Notes: a model not told the origin generated them from the sequence alone. A stretch of DNA of 64,000 bases from Mangrovihabitans endophyticus (GCF_014646155.1 NZ_BMMX01000001.1:155100-219099), one strand, 5' to 3'. Positions 1-10,368 are shown, numbered from the stretch's first letter. Made by a program: numbers and translations.

Positions 1-1455
1 TTCGGCGACGAGGTGGAGAGGCTCTACTACCTGCACCCGTTGACCGGCGAGGTCGTGCGCGAGGTCACCGAGCTGGCGATCTTCCCGGCGACGCACTACG
101 CGGCCGGCCCGGAGCGCATGGAGCGCGCCATCTGGGACATCGAGGCAGAACTGGCCGAGCGGCTGGCCGAACTGGAACGGCAGAACAAGCTTCTGGAGGC
201 GCAGCGGCTGCGCATGCGCACCACGTACGACATCGAGATGATGCGTCAGGTCGGCTTCTGCAACGGCATCGAGAACTACTCGATGCACATCGACGGCCGC
301 AGTCCCGGTGACCCGGCCTACACCTTGCTGGACTACTTCCCGGACGACTTCGTGACGGTGATCGACGAGTCGCACGTGTCGATTCCGCAGATCGGCGGGA
401 TGTATGAGGGTGACGCCTCGCGCAAGCGCATCCTCATCGAGCACGGTTTCCGGCTGCCCAGCGCCGCGGACAACCGGCCGTTGCGCTTCGACGAATTCCT
501 TGAGCGGGTCGGCCAGATGGTGTTTCTGTCGGCGACGCCGGGGCCCTGGGAGAAGCAGCAGGCCGCCGGCGAGTTCGTGGAGCAGATCATCCGCCCCACC
601 GGCCTGGTCGATCCCGAGGTGGTGGTGAAGCCGACCAAGGGTCAGATCGACGACCTGATGCACGAGATCCAGCAGCGCACCGAGCGCGACGAGCGAGTCC
701 TGGTGACCACGCTGACCAAGAAGATGGCCGAAGACCTCACCGATTACCTGTTGGAGAACGGCATCCGAGTGCGCTACCTGCACTCCGAGGTGGACACGCT
801 GCGCCGGGTGGAGCTGCTCAAGGAGCTGCGCAAGGGCGACTACGACGTGCTGGTCGGCATCAACCTTCTCCGTGAGGGTCTGGACCTGCCCGAGGTGTCG
901 CTGGTGGCGATCCTCGATGCGGACAAGGAGGGCTTCCTGCGCAGCGGGCGCTCGCTGATTCAGACGATCGGTCGCGCCGCACGGAACGTCTCCGGCGAGG
1001 TCCACATGTATGCGGACAAGATCACGCCGTCGATGCGGGATGCCATCGACGAGACGGACCGCCGTCGTGCGAAGCAGATCGCGCACAACGAGGCGAACGG
1101 CATCAAACCGCAGGCGCTGCGCAAGAAGATCCACGACATCCTGGACGACATCTACCGCGAGGCGGAGGACACCGACACGGCGGTCGGTGGCCAGCTCGTC
1201 GGTGGCGGCGGCAGGCAGATGTCACGCGGCAAGGGACCGGTCCCGGAGACCCGCTCCAAGAGCGGCCGCGCGGCAGCGACCCCGGCGCGCGAGGGCATGG
1301 CACGGGCCGAACTCGCTCAGCTCATCCAGGACCTCAACGATCAGATGCTGGCCGCGGCCCGCGAGCTTCAGTTCGAGTTGGCGGCGCGGATCCGCGACGA
1401 GGTGGCGGACCTGAAGAAGGAGCTGCGGGGGATGGACGTGGCCGGCGTGCGGTGA
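1..1455 (+). CDS. uvrB: UvrABC system protein B, 3' part (5' end outside window)
   Basis: DNA-damage-recognition helicase of nucleotide excision repair, acting between UvrA and UvrC. The frame is open from the first base, so the N-terminal third with Walker A is missing; about 484 residues are visible. Seen: the acidic helicase motif [16 protein letters not shown], the ATPGPWEKQ region, helicase motif VI as [12 protein letters not shown], and a C-terminal UVR motif (about the last 45 residues, [19 protein letters not shown]) that contacts UvrC. All match the family closely and the stop is at the usual place. uvrA and uvrC lie 14-18 kb downstream on the same strand. Confidence 0.97.
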   Translation, partial: FGDEVERLYYLHPLTGEVVREVTELAIFPATHYAAGPERMERAIWDIEAELAERLAELERQNKLLEAQRLRMRTTYDIEMMRQVGFCNGIENYSMHIDGRSPGDPAYTLLDYFPDDFVTVIDESHVSIPQIGGMYEGDASRKRILIEHGFRLPSAADNRPLRFDEFLERVGQMVFLSATPGPWEKQQAAGEFVEQIIRPTGLVDPEVVVKPTKGQIDDLMHEIQQRTERDERVLVTTLTKKMAEDLTDYLLENGIRVRYLHSEVDTLRRVELLKELRKGDYDVLVGINLLREGLDLPEVSLVAILDADKEGFLRSGRSLIQTIGRAARNVSGEVHMYADKITPSMRDAIDETDRRRAKQIAHNEANGIKPQALRKKIHDILDDIYREAEDTDTAVGGQLVGGGGRQMSRGKGPVPETRSKSGRAAATPAREGMARAELAQLIQDLNDQMLAAARELQFELAARIRDEVADLKKELRGMDVAGVR

Positions 1456-1461
1456 TCGGGA

Positions 1462-1489
1462 GCCGGGGCCGGACGCGCGAAACCCCGGC
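1462..1489 (+). terminator. possible hairpin after uvrB
   Basis: Seven-base arms GCCGGGG (1462-1468) and CCCCGGC (1483-1489) begin 6 bp after the uvrB stop. No T-run follows, so termination is only suggested. Confidence 0.3.
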
Positions 1490-1516
1490 CGGCCCCGAGG
1501 CCGCCTCACCTCGGCT

Positions 1517-1554
1517 GGGCGGAGCGTTTGGGGCGGAGCGTTTGGGGCGGAGCG
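1517..1554. repeat. short 14-bp tandem repeat
   Basis: The unit TTTGGGGCGGAGCG occurs exactly twice (1527-1540, 1541-1554), preceded by a partial copy at 1517-1526. It lies between uvrB and the terC leader and has no coding role that I can see. Confidence 0.6.
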
Positions 1555-1628
1555 CCCGGAGCAAGTCGGCTAGCCTCCTAGGATGCCTGGGGATGGTGAG
1601 GGGCATGATGCGCTAAATGTCGCATTGA

Positions 1629-1653
1629 TGCCGCCTCTTGCCGAGAGGCGGCA
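1629..1653 (+). other. perfect hairpin upstream of the terC riboswitch
   Basis: TGCCGCCTCT and AGAGGCGGCA form a perfect 10-bp stem around a 5-base loop, followed by CACCTTTTCG. It could be a weak terminator or a separate leader element; it lies about 60 bp before the aptamer. Confidence 0.4.
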
Positions 1654-1713
1654 CACCTTTTCGCCGCCTGCGTTTCACGCGTCGACGGGGATGGGCCAGA
1701 ATGGCCAGCAGTG

Positions 1714-1817
1714 GGAGGGGAGTATTCCTCTGCGCCGGTCTCGTCAACACGGCTCCTTTTGGGGCCCGGGGCCGGCGGTTGCGGGGCCGGCCAGGTGTCG
1801 CGGCGGAAGAGACCTCT
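1714..1817 (+). promoter_or_regulatory. yybP-ykoY (Mn2+-sensing) riboswitch aptamer
   Basis: The leader contains the hallmark GGGGAGTA (1717-1724), then CTCGTCAACACGG (1738-1750), a GC-rich variable stem, and closing GAGACCTC (1809-1816). The base of P1 pairs GAGG (1715-1718) with CCTC (1813-1816). These are the conserved parts of the yybP-ykoY class, which binds Mn2+ and is commonly found before TerC-type exporters, exactly as here. A covariance-model search (RF00080) would settle the exact ends. Confidence 0.85.
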
Positions 1818-1828
1818 GACAGCCGTGC

Positions 1829-1858
1829 GTCGTCGCACCTCCATCGAGGTGCGACGAC
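1829..1858 (+). promoter_or_regulatory. expression-platform hairpin of the terC leader
   Basis: GTCGTCGCACCTC and its exact reverse complement form a 13-bp stem with a CATC loop, between the aptamer and the GGAGG ribosome-binding site at 1873-1877. There is no T-run, so translational control (masking GGAGG by the CCTC of the aptamer or of this arm) fits better than termination. Confidence 0.5.
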
Positions 1859-1882
1859 TGACCGTGTCTGCCGGAGGACCTC

Positions 1883-2878
1883 TTGAACGTGACTGGCTGG
1901 GCGTGGACCGCCACCCTCATCGCCCTGGTCGTGGTGTTGGCGATCGATCTGCTGATCATCGGCCGTCGGCCGCACGAGCCGAGCATGCGCGAAGCCAGTG
2001 GATGGGTGGTCTTCTACGTCGGCTTCGCCCTGTTGTTCGGCGCCGGCCTGTGGGTGTTCGTGGGCGGCACCGCGGCGGGCGAGTTCTACACCGGTTGGCT
2101 CACCGAGTACAGCCTGTCGGTGGACAACCTCTTCGTCTTCTTGATCATCATGAGCCGGTTCGCCGTGCCGCGGAAGTTCCAGCAGAAGGTGCTGCTGATC
2201 GGCATCGTGCTCGCGCTCGTCATGCGCGGGGCCTTCATCGCCGCCGGGGCCGCCCTGATCGCGCAGTTCAACTGGGTGTTCTACCTGTTCGGCGGCTTCC
2301 TCGTGTACACCGCCGTCACCCTGCTGCGGCACGGCGACGAGGACGGGGACGAGTTCAAGGAGAACATCCTCATCCGGTGGTCCAAGCGGGCGTTGCCGGT
2401 CTCCTCGTCGTTCGACAGCGGGCGCCTGACGCTTGTCACCTCGACCGGCCGGCGACTGTTCACCCCGATGCTGATCGTCATGATCGCGATCGGCACCACC
2501 GACCTGATCTTCGCGCTGGACTCGATCCCAGCGATCTTCGGCATCACCAAGGAGCCGTACCTCGTCTTCACCGCGAACGTGTTCGCGCTGATGGGGCTGC
2601 GGCAGCTTTACTTCCTGCTCGGTGGGCTGCTGGAGCGGCTGGTCTATCTCAACTACGGGCTGGCGGTGGTGCTCGCCTTCATCGGCGTGAAGCTGGTCCT
2701 GGAGGCGTTGCACACCAACCAGTTGCCGTTCCTCAACGGCGGCGAGGGCCTGCATTGGGCGCCGGAGATCCCCATCTGGATGTCGCTTCTGGTGATCGTC
2801 GGCGCCCTCGGCGTGGCGACGGTGGCGAGCCTGGTGAAGGCGGCCGTCGACCGTCGCCGCGAGCTGAGCAGGGTCTGA
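1883..2878 (+). CDS. TerC/Alx family integral membrane protein, probable Mn2+ exporter
   Basis: A 331-residue polytopic membrane protein with about eight or nine hydrophobic segments. The family signatures are clear: EYSLSVDNLFVF near residue 75 and LDSIPAIFGIT near residue 213, whose acidic residues sit inside membrane helices. TerC/Alx proteins export manganese, and the riboswitch immediately upstream supports that role over the historical tellurite-resistance label. The TTG start at 1883 follows GGAGG by 5 bases. It is monocistronic and converges on typA. Confidence 0.9.
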   Translation: MNVTGWAWTATLIALVVVLAIDLLIIGRRPHEPSMREASGWVVFYVGFALLFGAGLWVFVGGTAAGEFYTGWLTEYSLSVDNLFVFLIIMSRFAVPRKFQQKVLLIGIVLALVMRGAFIAAGAALIAQFNWVFYLFGGFLVYTAVTLLRHGDEDGDEFKENILIRWSKRALPVSSSFDSGRLTLVTSTGRRLFTPMLIVMIAIGTTDLIFALDSIPAIFGITKEPYLVFTANVFALMGLRQLYFLLGGLLERLVYLNYGLAVVLAFIGVKLVLEALHTNQLPFLNGGEGLHWAPEIPIWMSLLVIVGALGVATVASLVKAAVDRRRELSRV

Positions 2879-2882
2879 GGAG

Positions 2883-2899
2883 CCCGCGCCCCTGCGGGT

Positions 2900-2901
<2 letters not shown>
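2883..2901. terminator. short hairpin between convergent terC and typA
   Basis: CCCGC (2883-2887) and GCGGG (2894-2898) form a 5-bp stem followed by TTT. It overlaps the end of typA and could serve terC; short and only moderately convincing. Confidence 0.4.
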
Positions 2902-4762
<1,861 letters not shown>

Positions 4763-4904
4763 GGGTTCATTCTCGCCGGTCGGTGCCGCTGCCGTGGTTC
4801 CGGGGTGAGTTGAGGTGCGTCACCCGGCCCCGGCCGCGGCCGGGGCAGCGCGATGACGATCATCGGTGTTACGGTGCCGCCTCGCCTGACGGGGAGGTAT
4901 GCGC

Positions 4905-5750
4905 GTGCGACGAGGACCTCGGCCGGTGCGGGGACGAGGCGCCCCCGCGTGGATGGTCGCCGCCGCGGTGGCGATGCTGGTGCTGACCGGTGGTTGCGGG
5001 CTGGTCCGGCCCGGTGGCGACGACACCGGCGGCTCCGGCGGGGTGGCCGCGCGGCCGGTGGCGACGCCGGAGGAGACGTTCCCCATCGAGGCCGTTCCGG
5101 AGACCAGTTCGGCGTCGCCGTCACCCTCGTCGGCATCCCCGAAACCGTCCCGGACGGCCCGTTCGCACGCGACATCGTCGCCGACGCCGACGCAGGATCC
5201 GAACTTCTTCCAGGAGCCGGCGTGCGCCGAGCATGAGGGCACCAAAGTGTCCAAGGCCAAGGCGAAGTCCGCGCTTGTCGCCGCGGCCGGCAAGCGCTAC
5301 TGGCCGACGTCGGCGCCCGGCATCAAGATCTCCAAGGATCTGGTCAAGAGCGTCGCCTGGCATGAGAGCGGCTGGCAGTCGAACATCGTCAACTGCGACG
5401 GCGGGCGCGGGCTGATGCAGGTCATGCCGGACACGGAGGCGTTCATCAATCAGCGCTTCGGCCAGTCGTACGACGTGCGCGACTACCGGGAGAACGCGGT
5501 GCTCGGCGCCAATTATCTGGCCTGGCTGACCAAGGCCCTCGGGGACGATCACTTCGACGGTGACTACGATCTGAGCCCGTCGAAGTGCCCGAGTCACGGG
5601 TCTCGGTGCCTGCTCAACCTGGTCATCGCCGGGTACAACGCCGGGCGCGGCGCGGTCGACGAGGCGTACGCGGAAAAGCGCCTGCCAAATCCGGAATACG
5701 TTGATTCGGTGCGCTCGCTGATGGAGTCCTGCTACTGCGACCGCTACTGA
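4905..5750 (+). CDS. exported lytic transglycosylase-like lipoprotein (SLT domain)
   Basis: About 281 residues: a short basic leader, a hydrophobic segment (AAAVAMLVLTGGCG, with a plausible though imperfect lipobox), a low-complexity Ser/Pro/Thr linker, and a C-terminal SLT/lysozyme-like domain. The catalytic-Glu motif WHESGW is followed by GRGLMQVMP and AVLGANYLAWL, as in soluble lytic transglycosylases that cleave peptidoglycan. ATG at 4899 lies only 1 base after GGGGAGG, whereas GTG at 4905 lies 7 bases after it, so 4905 is preferred; both are in frame. Expected at the outer face of the membrane. Confidence 0.85.
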   Translation: MRRGPRPVRGRGAPAWMVAAAVAMLVLTGGCGLVRPGGDDTGGSGGVAARPVATPEETFPIEAVPETSSASPSPSSASPKPSRTARSHATSSPTPTQDPNFFQEPACAEHEGTKVSKAKAKSALVAAAGKRYWPTSAPGIKISKDLVKSVAWHESGWQSNIVNCDGGRGLMQVMPDTEAFINQRFGQSYDVRDYRENAVLGANYLAWLTKALGDDHFDGDYDLSPSKCPSHGSRCLLNLVIAGYNAGRGAVDEAYAEKRLPNPEYVDSVRSLMESCYCDRY

Positions 5751-5842
5751 CGCCGGAGGCGCCGCGCACGCCGGTGGCCGGACGCCGACGCCCGGCGAGC
5801 GCGGGCTACACTGGGGCGGAACCCGGGACTCACGCCGCCGTT

Positions 5843-5872
5843 TTGACCCTGTTCGCGGCGGCGCTGTAGAGT
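5843..5872 (+). promoter_or_regulatory. housekeeping-type promoter of the L11-like gene
   Basis: TTGACC (5843-5848), an 18-base spacer and TAGAGT (5867-5872) form one of the best primary-sigma promoters in the window. It predicts an approximately 75-base leader before the ATG at 5953. Confidence 0.65.
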
Positions 5873-5952
5873 TCCGGGGTTGTTGTGCGTTCAGTTGCTG
5901 GCGGCGCTCCCACTTTCGGCCCGTGCAGCACACACGAAGGAGCCCTGAAGCA

Positions 5953-6378
5953 ATGCCGCCCAAGAAGAAGACTCATGAGGTAACCCTCGCGCTTGAGGCG
6001 GGTAACGCCGCGATGGTCGACCTCGGTAAGATGCTCGGCCCGACCGGCGCCAACATGCGTGCCGTGAAGATGGAGTACGACGAGGCCACCGCCAAGAACC
6101 GCGGTGAGATCATCCCGGTCGTGGTCAGCGTCTTCGAGGACCGCAGTCACAAGCTGACATATAAGACGCCGCCGACCAGCTTCCTGATCCGCAAGGCTCT
6201 GGGCATTCAGTCGGGCGCGTCGAACCCGCTGACGCAGACCGTGGGCACGCTGAGCGCGGACCAGATCAAGCAGATCGCGGAGCGCAAGCTGCCCGACCTC
6301 AACGCGAACGACGTGGACGGCGCGATCAAGGTCATCGCTGGCACCGCGCGATCGATGGGCGTCAAGATCGCTGAGTGA
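5953..6378 (+). CDS. divergent ribosomal protein L11 paralogue
   Basis: 141 residues matching L11 end to end. The start MPPKKK and the C-terminal half are well conserved (KTPPTSFLIRKALG, LPDLNANDVDGAIKVIAGTA). The N-terminal domain is not: the Pro-Pro loop that normally reads roughly PAPPVGPALG is replaced by AAMVDLGKMLG, one residue shorter. That loop contacts thiopeptide antibiotics and the L11/23S GTPase centre in ordinary L11. The gene stands alone, not beside secE-nusG-rplA, so it is probably a second copy. AGGAG precedes the ATG by about 10 bases. Function as an alternative ribosomal protein is inference. Confidence 0.85.
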   Translation: MPPKKKTHEVTLALEAGNAAMVDLGKMLGPTGANMRAVKMEYDEATAKNRGEIIPVVVSVFEDRSHKLTYKTPPTSFLIRKALGIQSGASNPLTQTVGTLSADQIKQIAERKLPDLNANDVDGAIKVIAGTARSMGVKIAE

Positions 6379-6391
6379 CGTGCGACAGGTG

Positions 6392-6425
6392 AACCGGCCC
6401 GGGTGCGACGCACCCGGGCCGGTTT
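6392..6425. terminator. strong bidirectional hairpin terminator
   Basis: Sixteen-base perfect arms (6392-6407 and 6409-6424) follow the L11-like stop by 13 bases and end in TTT. On the other strand the hairpin lies just past the end of the ClpP-like gene, so it probably serves both convergent genes. Confidence 0.8.
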
Positions 6426-6442
6426 CGCTGTGCGAGCCACCG

Positions 6443-7108
6443 TCAATCGGTGCCGATGATCCGGTCGATGAGCCCGTAGTCCTTCGCCTCGGCCGCCGAC
6501 AGCCGGCGTCCCGCGGCCAGGTCGTCCTCGATCCGGCTGCGCGTCTGCCCGGTGGCCTCGACCAGCCGCAGCACGACCTCTTCCAGCTCGCGTAGATGCT
6601 GGCCGGCGGCTGCGGCCACCTCGTCGGCGGTGCCGGTCAACCCCGCAGCGCGCGGCTCGGCCAGGGTGAACCGGGCATGCCGGTACGCCGCGCGCCGGTC
6701 CGCCGCGGCCAGGACGGCGAGCACCGCCCCGCCGGCCTCGGAGGTCACCACCGCGTGCACCTGACCGGTCATCGCATCGATCACGTCGATGATCGTGTGC
6801 GCGGCGACGAGATCACCGCCGGGGCTGGCGATGTGCAGTTGCACCGGGGCGGGGTCGCCGGTGTGCGCGCCGCCGTCGAGGGTGAGCAGGGCCGCGGCTA
6901 TCCCGGAGGCGGTCGACGGGGTGAGCGTTCCACGCAGCATGACGATCCGCTGGTCGAAGAGCCGCTCCTCCAGCCATCCGGGCATGCCGGGGCCCCCGTC
7001 GCCGGGCGTCGGCGGGACCGGTCCGGGTTGCCACGGCTCGGGTTGCCACGGCTCGGGCGGTCGCGCCGGGTTGGGTCTCCAGCGCATCGGGTCATGTCGC
7101 GGATCCAC
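6443..7108 (-). CDS. ClpP-fold protein lacking the catalytic triad (pseudoprotease)
   Basis: About 221 residues: a Pro/Arg-rich N-terminus, then a ClpP/crotonase-fold domain (LFDQRIVMLRGTL, IASPGGDLVAAHTIIDVID, the end LSAAEAKDYGLIDRIIG). Aligning without gaps to ClpP puts Ala at the serine nucleophile (within TSEAGGAVL), Ala at the histidine (LAEP instead of IHQP) and Gly at the aspartate. It should therefore be proteolytically dead; a role as a ClpP ring partner or modulator is possible but unproved. The GTG at 7108 follows GGAGGCGGAGG by 6 bases and gives a normal ClpP length. Divergent from the GntR gene. Confidence 0.8.
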   Translation of the reverse strand: MDPRHDPMRWRPNPARPPEPWQPEPWQPGPVPPTPGDGGPGMPGWLEERLFDQRIVMLRGTLTPSTASGIAAALLTLDGGAHTGDPAPVQLHIASPGGDLVAAHTIIDVIDAMTGQVHAVVTSEAGGAVLAVLAAADRRAAYRHARFTLAEPRAAGLTGTADEVAAAAGQHLRELEEVVLRLVEATGQTRSRIEDDLAAGRRLSAAEAKDYGLIDRIIGTD

Positions 7109-7265
7109 GGGCAACCTCCGCCTCCCCATCGGGTTCCGCAAGCCTATCCACGGGTGGCGCGGCTCGGCTCCGGCATCCGCTGAGGGCGGACGCGCGAGCG
7201 TCGGTAACACGCCGATAACGGGCTCGGCATCCGGCCGCCACCCGTACGGCATAGGGTCGTCAACC

Positions 7266-7979
7266 ATGCCGGGACCGCGCCGCCGATCGATTCTGATCTC
7301 GCGGCTCGCGGACCGCCCGGTGGGCAGCCCGCAGGGCGTCATCCTGGATGAGCTGCGCCGGTGCATTCTGGACGGCGAGGTGCCGCCGGGTTCACCCATC
7401 CCGGTGGACGGTGTGGCCGCCGCGTTCGGGGTGAGCCGCATCCCGGTCCGCGAGGCGTTGATGACGCTGATCGGGGAGGGCTTGGTGGATCACCGGCCGA
7501 ACGGCGGCTACCGGGTGGCGATGATGACCGCCCGCGAGTTCGCCGAGTTCTACCTGGTGCGCGAGGCGCTGGAAACGGCGGCGCTGAAGGCCGCGGTGGC
7601 GCTCGCCGGGCCGGACGACGACGACCGGGCGCGTGCCGCGCACGCCGCGCTGGACCGGGCGGTGTCCGAGGGGGACGCCCGCGCCCACCACCGGGAGAGC
7701 CGGCGCTTCCATCTGGCACTGATCGGGCCGTGCCGGATGCGGCGGCTGCTGCGCATGCTGGACGCGGCCTGGAACATGACCGAGCCGTTGCAGCCGATGG
7801 CGCACCTGGGCGAGGACGAACGTCACCGGCTGCACTCCGATCACGCCCAGATGCTTGCCGCGTTCATCGCCCGGGACGAGCCGCGCCTGATCGCCGTCTT
7901 CGCGGACCATCACCACCGGCTGCAGTCGTTCATCGACGCGTTGCCCCGCGACACCGGCTTGTTCGCCGAGCCCGGGTAG
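7266..7979 (+). CDS. GntR-family (FCD/FadR-type) transcriptional regulator
   Basis: 237 residues. The N-terminal winged helix (ILDELRRCILDGEVPPG, then VSRIPVREALMTLIGEGLV, residues about 22-85) is the GntR signature. An all-helical FCD ligand domain follows, with His residues (HRESRRFH, LHSDHAQM, DHHHR) that commonly bind a metal in this subgroup. It lies upstream of and co-directional with a permease and a racemase for cyclic ureide-type compounds, so it probably controls them. The ATG at 7266 is chosen because upstream codons do not resemble the family. Confidence 0.88.
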   Translation: MPGPRRRSILISRLADRPVGSPQGVILDELRRCILDGEVPPGSPIPVDGVAAAFGVSRIPVREALMTLIGEGLVDHRPNGGYRVAMMTAREFAEFYLVREALETAALKAAVALAGPDDDDRARAAHAALDRAVSEGDARAHHRESRRFHLALIGPCRMRRLLRMLDAAWNMTEPLQPMAHLGEDERHRLHSDHAQMLAAFIARDEPRLIAVFADHHHRLQSFIDALPRDTGLFAEPG

Positions 7980-8056
7980 ACCACCGGCTGGCCCGGCAAG
8001 CGAAGATATACCGTTCGGCTCATCGGCCGGAAACAGGACGTTCCTAGCGTGTGTCC

Positions 8057-9640
8057 ATGGCCGACACACTTCCGCCCGAGGGGCACGAAGACGTCGTCGA
8101 GGCGGCCGGTCAGCCGGTCGGCATCGGCGAGATCAAGCCGGGGTACGACACCCGGCTCACCAACGAGGACCTGGCCCCGCTGAGGCATCAGTCGTGGGGC
8201 TCCTACAACATCTTCGCGTTCTGGATGTCGGACGTGCACAGCGTCGGTGGGTACGTGACCGCGGGCAGCCTGTTCGCGCTCGGCTTGTCGAGCTGGCAGG
8301 TGCTGATCTCGCTGCTGGTCGGCATCACCATCGTCTACTTCTTCTGCAACCTGGTCGCGCGGCCCAGCCAGGCCACCGGCGTGCCGTACCCGGTGATCAA
8401 CCGATCCGCGTTCGGCGTGCTCGGCGCGAACATCCCGGCGGTGATCCGGGGCCTGATCGCGGTCGCCTGGTACGGCATCCAGACGTACCTCGCCTCGGCG
8501 GCGCTGGACGTGGTCGTCCTGAAACTGTTCCCGTCGTTGATGCCGTACGCCGACGTCGACCAGCACGGCTTCCTCGGATTGCCGCTGCTCGGCTGGTGCA
8601 CGTACGCGTTGCTCTGGGTCTTGCAGGCGGCGGTGTTCTGGACCGGCATGGAAACCATCCGCAAGTTCATCGACTTCTGCGGTCCGGCCGTCTACGTGGT
8701 CATGTTCCTGCTCTGCGGCTACCTGATCTACCGGGCCGGCTGGGGCGAGATCGACCTGAACCTCGGCGAGGTCGAATACACCGGGGCCTCCGCGATCCCG
8801 ATCATGCTGGGCGCGATCGCCCTCGTCGTGTCGTACTTCTCCGGGCCGATGCTCAACTTCGGCGACTTCTCCCGGTACGGCAAGTCGTTCCGCGCGGTGC
8901 GGCGGGGCAACCTGCTCGGGCTGCCGGTGAACTTCCTGCTGTTCTCGCTGCTGGTCGTGGTGACCGCGTCGCTGACCGTCCCGGTCTTCGGCGAGCTGAT
9001 CACCGACCCGGTGACCACCGTGTCGCGCATCGACAGCACGTTCGCGATCCTGCTCGGCGCCCTGACGTTCACCATCGCCACCATCGGCATCAACATCGTG
9101 GCGAACTTCATCTCGCCCGCGTTCGACTTCTCCAACGTCAGCCCGCAACGGGTCAGTTGGCGTACCGGAGGCATGATCGCCGCGGTCGGGTCGGTGCTGA
9201 TCACGCCGTGGAACCTCTACAACAATCCGGACGTCATCCACTACACCCTGGAGACGCTCGGCGCGTTCATCGGCCCGCTGTTCGGTGTGCTGATCGCCGA
9301 CTTCTACCTGGTTCGCCACCGGCAGGTGGTGGTGGACGAGATGTTCACCATGTCGCACAGCGGGCGGTACTGGTATCGCAAGGGCTACAACCCGGCGGCG
9401 GTCGCCGCGACCGCGGTGGGCGCGGTCATCGCCGTGGTGCCGGTGCTGTGGACCGGCGGGCCGGGCATGCACACGACCGCGCAATATAGCTGGTTCATCG
9501 GGTGCGGGCTGGGCTTCCTGGCGTACCTCCTGCTGGCCCGGCGTACCGGCGTGGCCGAGCAGTCCCGAGTCGGTGAGCCCACGGCGAACGAGGGAGCGGG
9601 TGACGCCGCCGAGCCGGTGCCCGCCGCCGAGCCGGTCTGA
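8057..9640 (+). CDS. NCS1-family cytosine/hydantoin/allantoin-type permease
   Basis: 527 residues with about twelve membrane segments. NCS1 features are visible: the N-terminal NEDLAPLRHQSWGSYNIFAFWMSD region, ATGVPYPVINRSAFG, WYGIQTYL, and NFGDFSRYG in the middle. Proteins of this type (Mhp1, PucI, CodB) bring in hydantoins, allantoin or nucleobases with Na+ or H+. Its last base overlaps the start of a hydantoin-racemase-like gene (TGATG), which points to hydantoin or allantoin. A GTG at 8051 is an alternative start; no strong ribosome site is seen. Confidence 0.9.
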   Translation: MADTLPPEGHEDVVEAAGQPVGIGEIKPGYDTRLTNEDLAPLRHQSWGSYNIFAFWMSDVHSVGGYVTAGSLFALGLSSWQVLISLLVGITIVYFFCNLVARPSQATGVPYPVINRSAFGVLGANIPAVIRGLIAVAWYGIQTYLASAALDVVVLKLFPSLMPYADVDQHGFLGLPLLGWCTYALLWVLQAAVFWTGMETIRKFIDFCGPAVYVVMFLLCGYLIYRAGWGEIDLNLGEVEYTGASAIPIMLGAIALVVSYFSGPMLNFGDFSRYGKSFRAVRRGNLLGLPVNFLLFSLLVVVTASLTVPVFGELITDPVTTVSRIDSTFAILLGALTFTIATIGINIVANFISPAFDFSNVSPQRVSWRTGGMIAAVGSVLITPWNLYNNPDVIHYTLETLGAFIGPLFGVLIADFYLVRHRQVVVDEMFTMSHSGRYWYRKGYNPAAVAATAVGAVIAVVPVLWTGGPGMHTTAQYSWFIGCGLGFLAYLLLARRTGVAEQSRVGEPTANEGAGDAAEPVPAAEPV

Positions 9641-10368
9641 TGCTGCTGCGCGTCATCAACCCGAACACCACGGCGTCGATGACCGCAGTGATCGCCGCCA
9701 GCGCCCGGGCCGCCGCCGGTCCGGGCGTGCGCGTCGAAGCGATCACCGCGCCGATGGGTCCCGCTTCCATCGAGAGCCATTACGACGAGGCGCTCGCGGT
9801 GCCCGGCGTCCTCGCTGCGGTGGCCGAGGGCGAACGGGACGGCGCCGACGGGTACGTGCTGGCCTGCTTCGGCGATCCGGGACTGGACGCCGCCCGGGAG
9901 CTGGCGACCGGTCCGGTGATCGGTATCGCGGAGGCCGCCATGCATGCGGCGACGCTGGTCGGGCGCGGCTTCAGCGTGGTCACCACCCTGGACCGCACCC
10001 GCGGGCGGGCCCGTGACCTGGCTGCCCGCTACGTGGCCGCCGACGCGTGCCGTGGCGTGCACGCGTGCGACATTCCGGTGCTGGATCTGGAGAACGATCC
10101 GAGCGTGCGCATGCGTGTGGTGGCGCTGGGCCGGGCGGCGCTGGAGCAGGACGGATCGGAGGTGATCGTGCTCGGCTGCGCGGGCATGGCGGACCTCGGG
10201 GCCGCGGTGTCGGCGGAACTGGGCGTGCCGGTCATCGACGGGGTGGCGGCGGGCGTGGCGCTGGCGGAGGCGCTGGTGCGGATCGGTGCGCCGACGTCGA
10301 AACGGGGCGAGTACGCGACGCCGCCGGCCAAGCCGTACGTCGGGCGGCTGCGAGCGTTCGGCACTTGA
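9640..10368 (+). CDS. aspartate/glutamate racemase family protein, probable hydantoin or allantoin racemase
   Basis: 242 residues of the Asp/Glu/hydantoin racemase superfamily. The N-terminal MLLRVINPNTTASMT is characteristic of hydantoin racemases. Two catalytic cysteines are present in the expected settings, ACFGDPGL near residue 68 and VLGCAGMADL near residue 181. It would interconvert enantiomers of a 5-substituted hydantoin or of allantoin in the cytosol. Translation is probably coupled to the permease through the one-base overlap. No hydantoinase or allantoinase is encoded nearby. Confidence 0.87.
   Translation: MLLRVINPNTTASMTAVIAASARAAAGPGVRVEAITAPMGPASIESHYDEALAVPGVLAAVAEGERDGADGYVLACFGDPGLDAARELATGPVIGIAEAAMHAATLVGRGFSVVTTLDRTRGRARDLAARYVAADACRGVHACDIPVLDLENDPSVRMRVVALGRAALEQDGSEVIVLGCAGMADLGAAVSAELGVPVIDGVAAGVALAEALVRIGAPTSKRGEYATPPAKPYVGRLRAFGT

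Noticed and set aside
5750..5952. tRNA or other structured RNA before the L11-like gene
   Set aside because: No cloverleaf or CCA end; the region is explained by a promoter and a leader with a short GC dyad.
7910..9484. 524-codon minus-strand frame opposite the NCS1 permease
   Set aside because: The permease has family motifs and membrane helices; the antisense product is Gly/Arg/His-rich with none.
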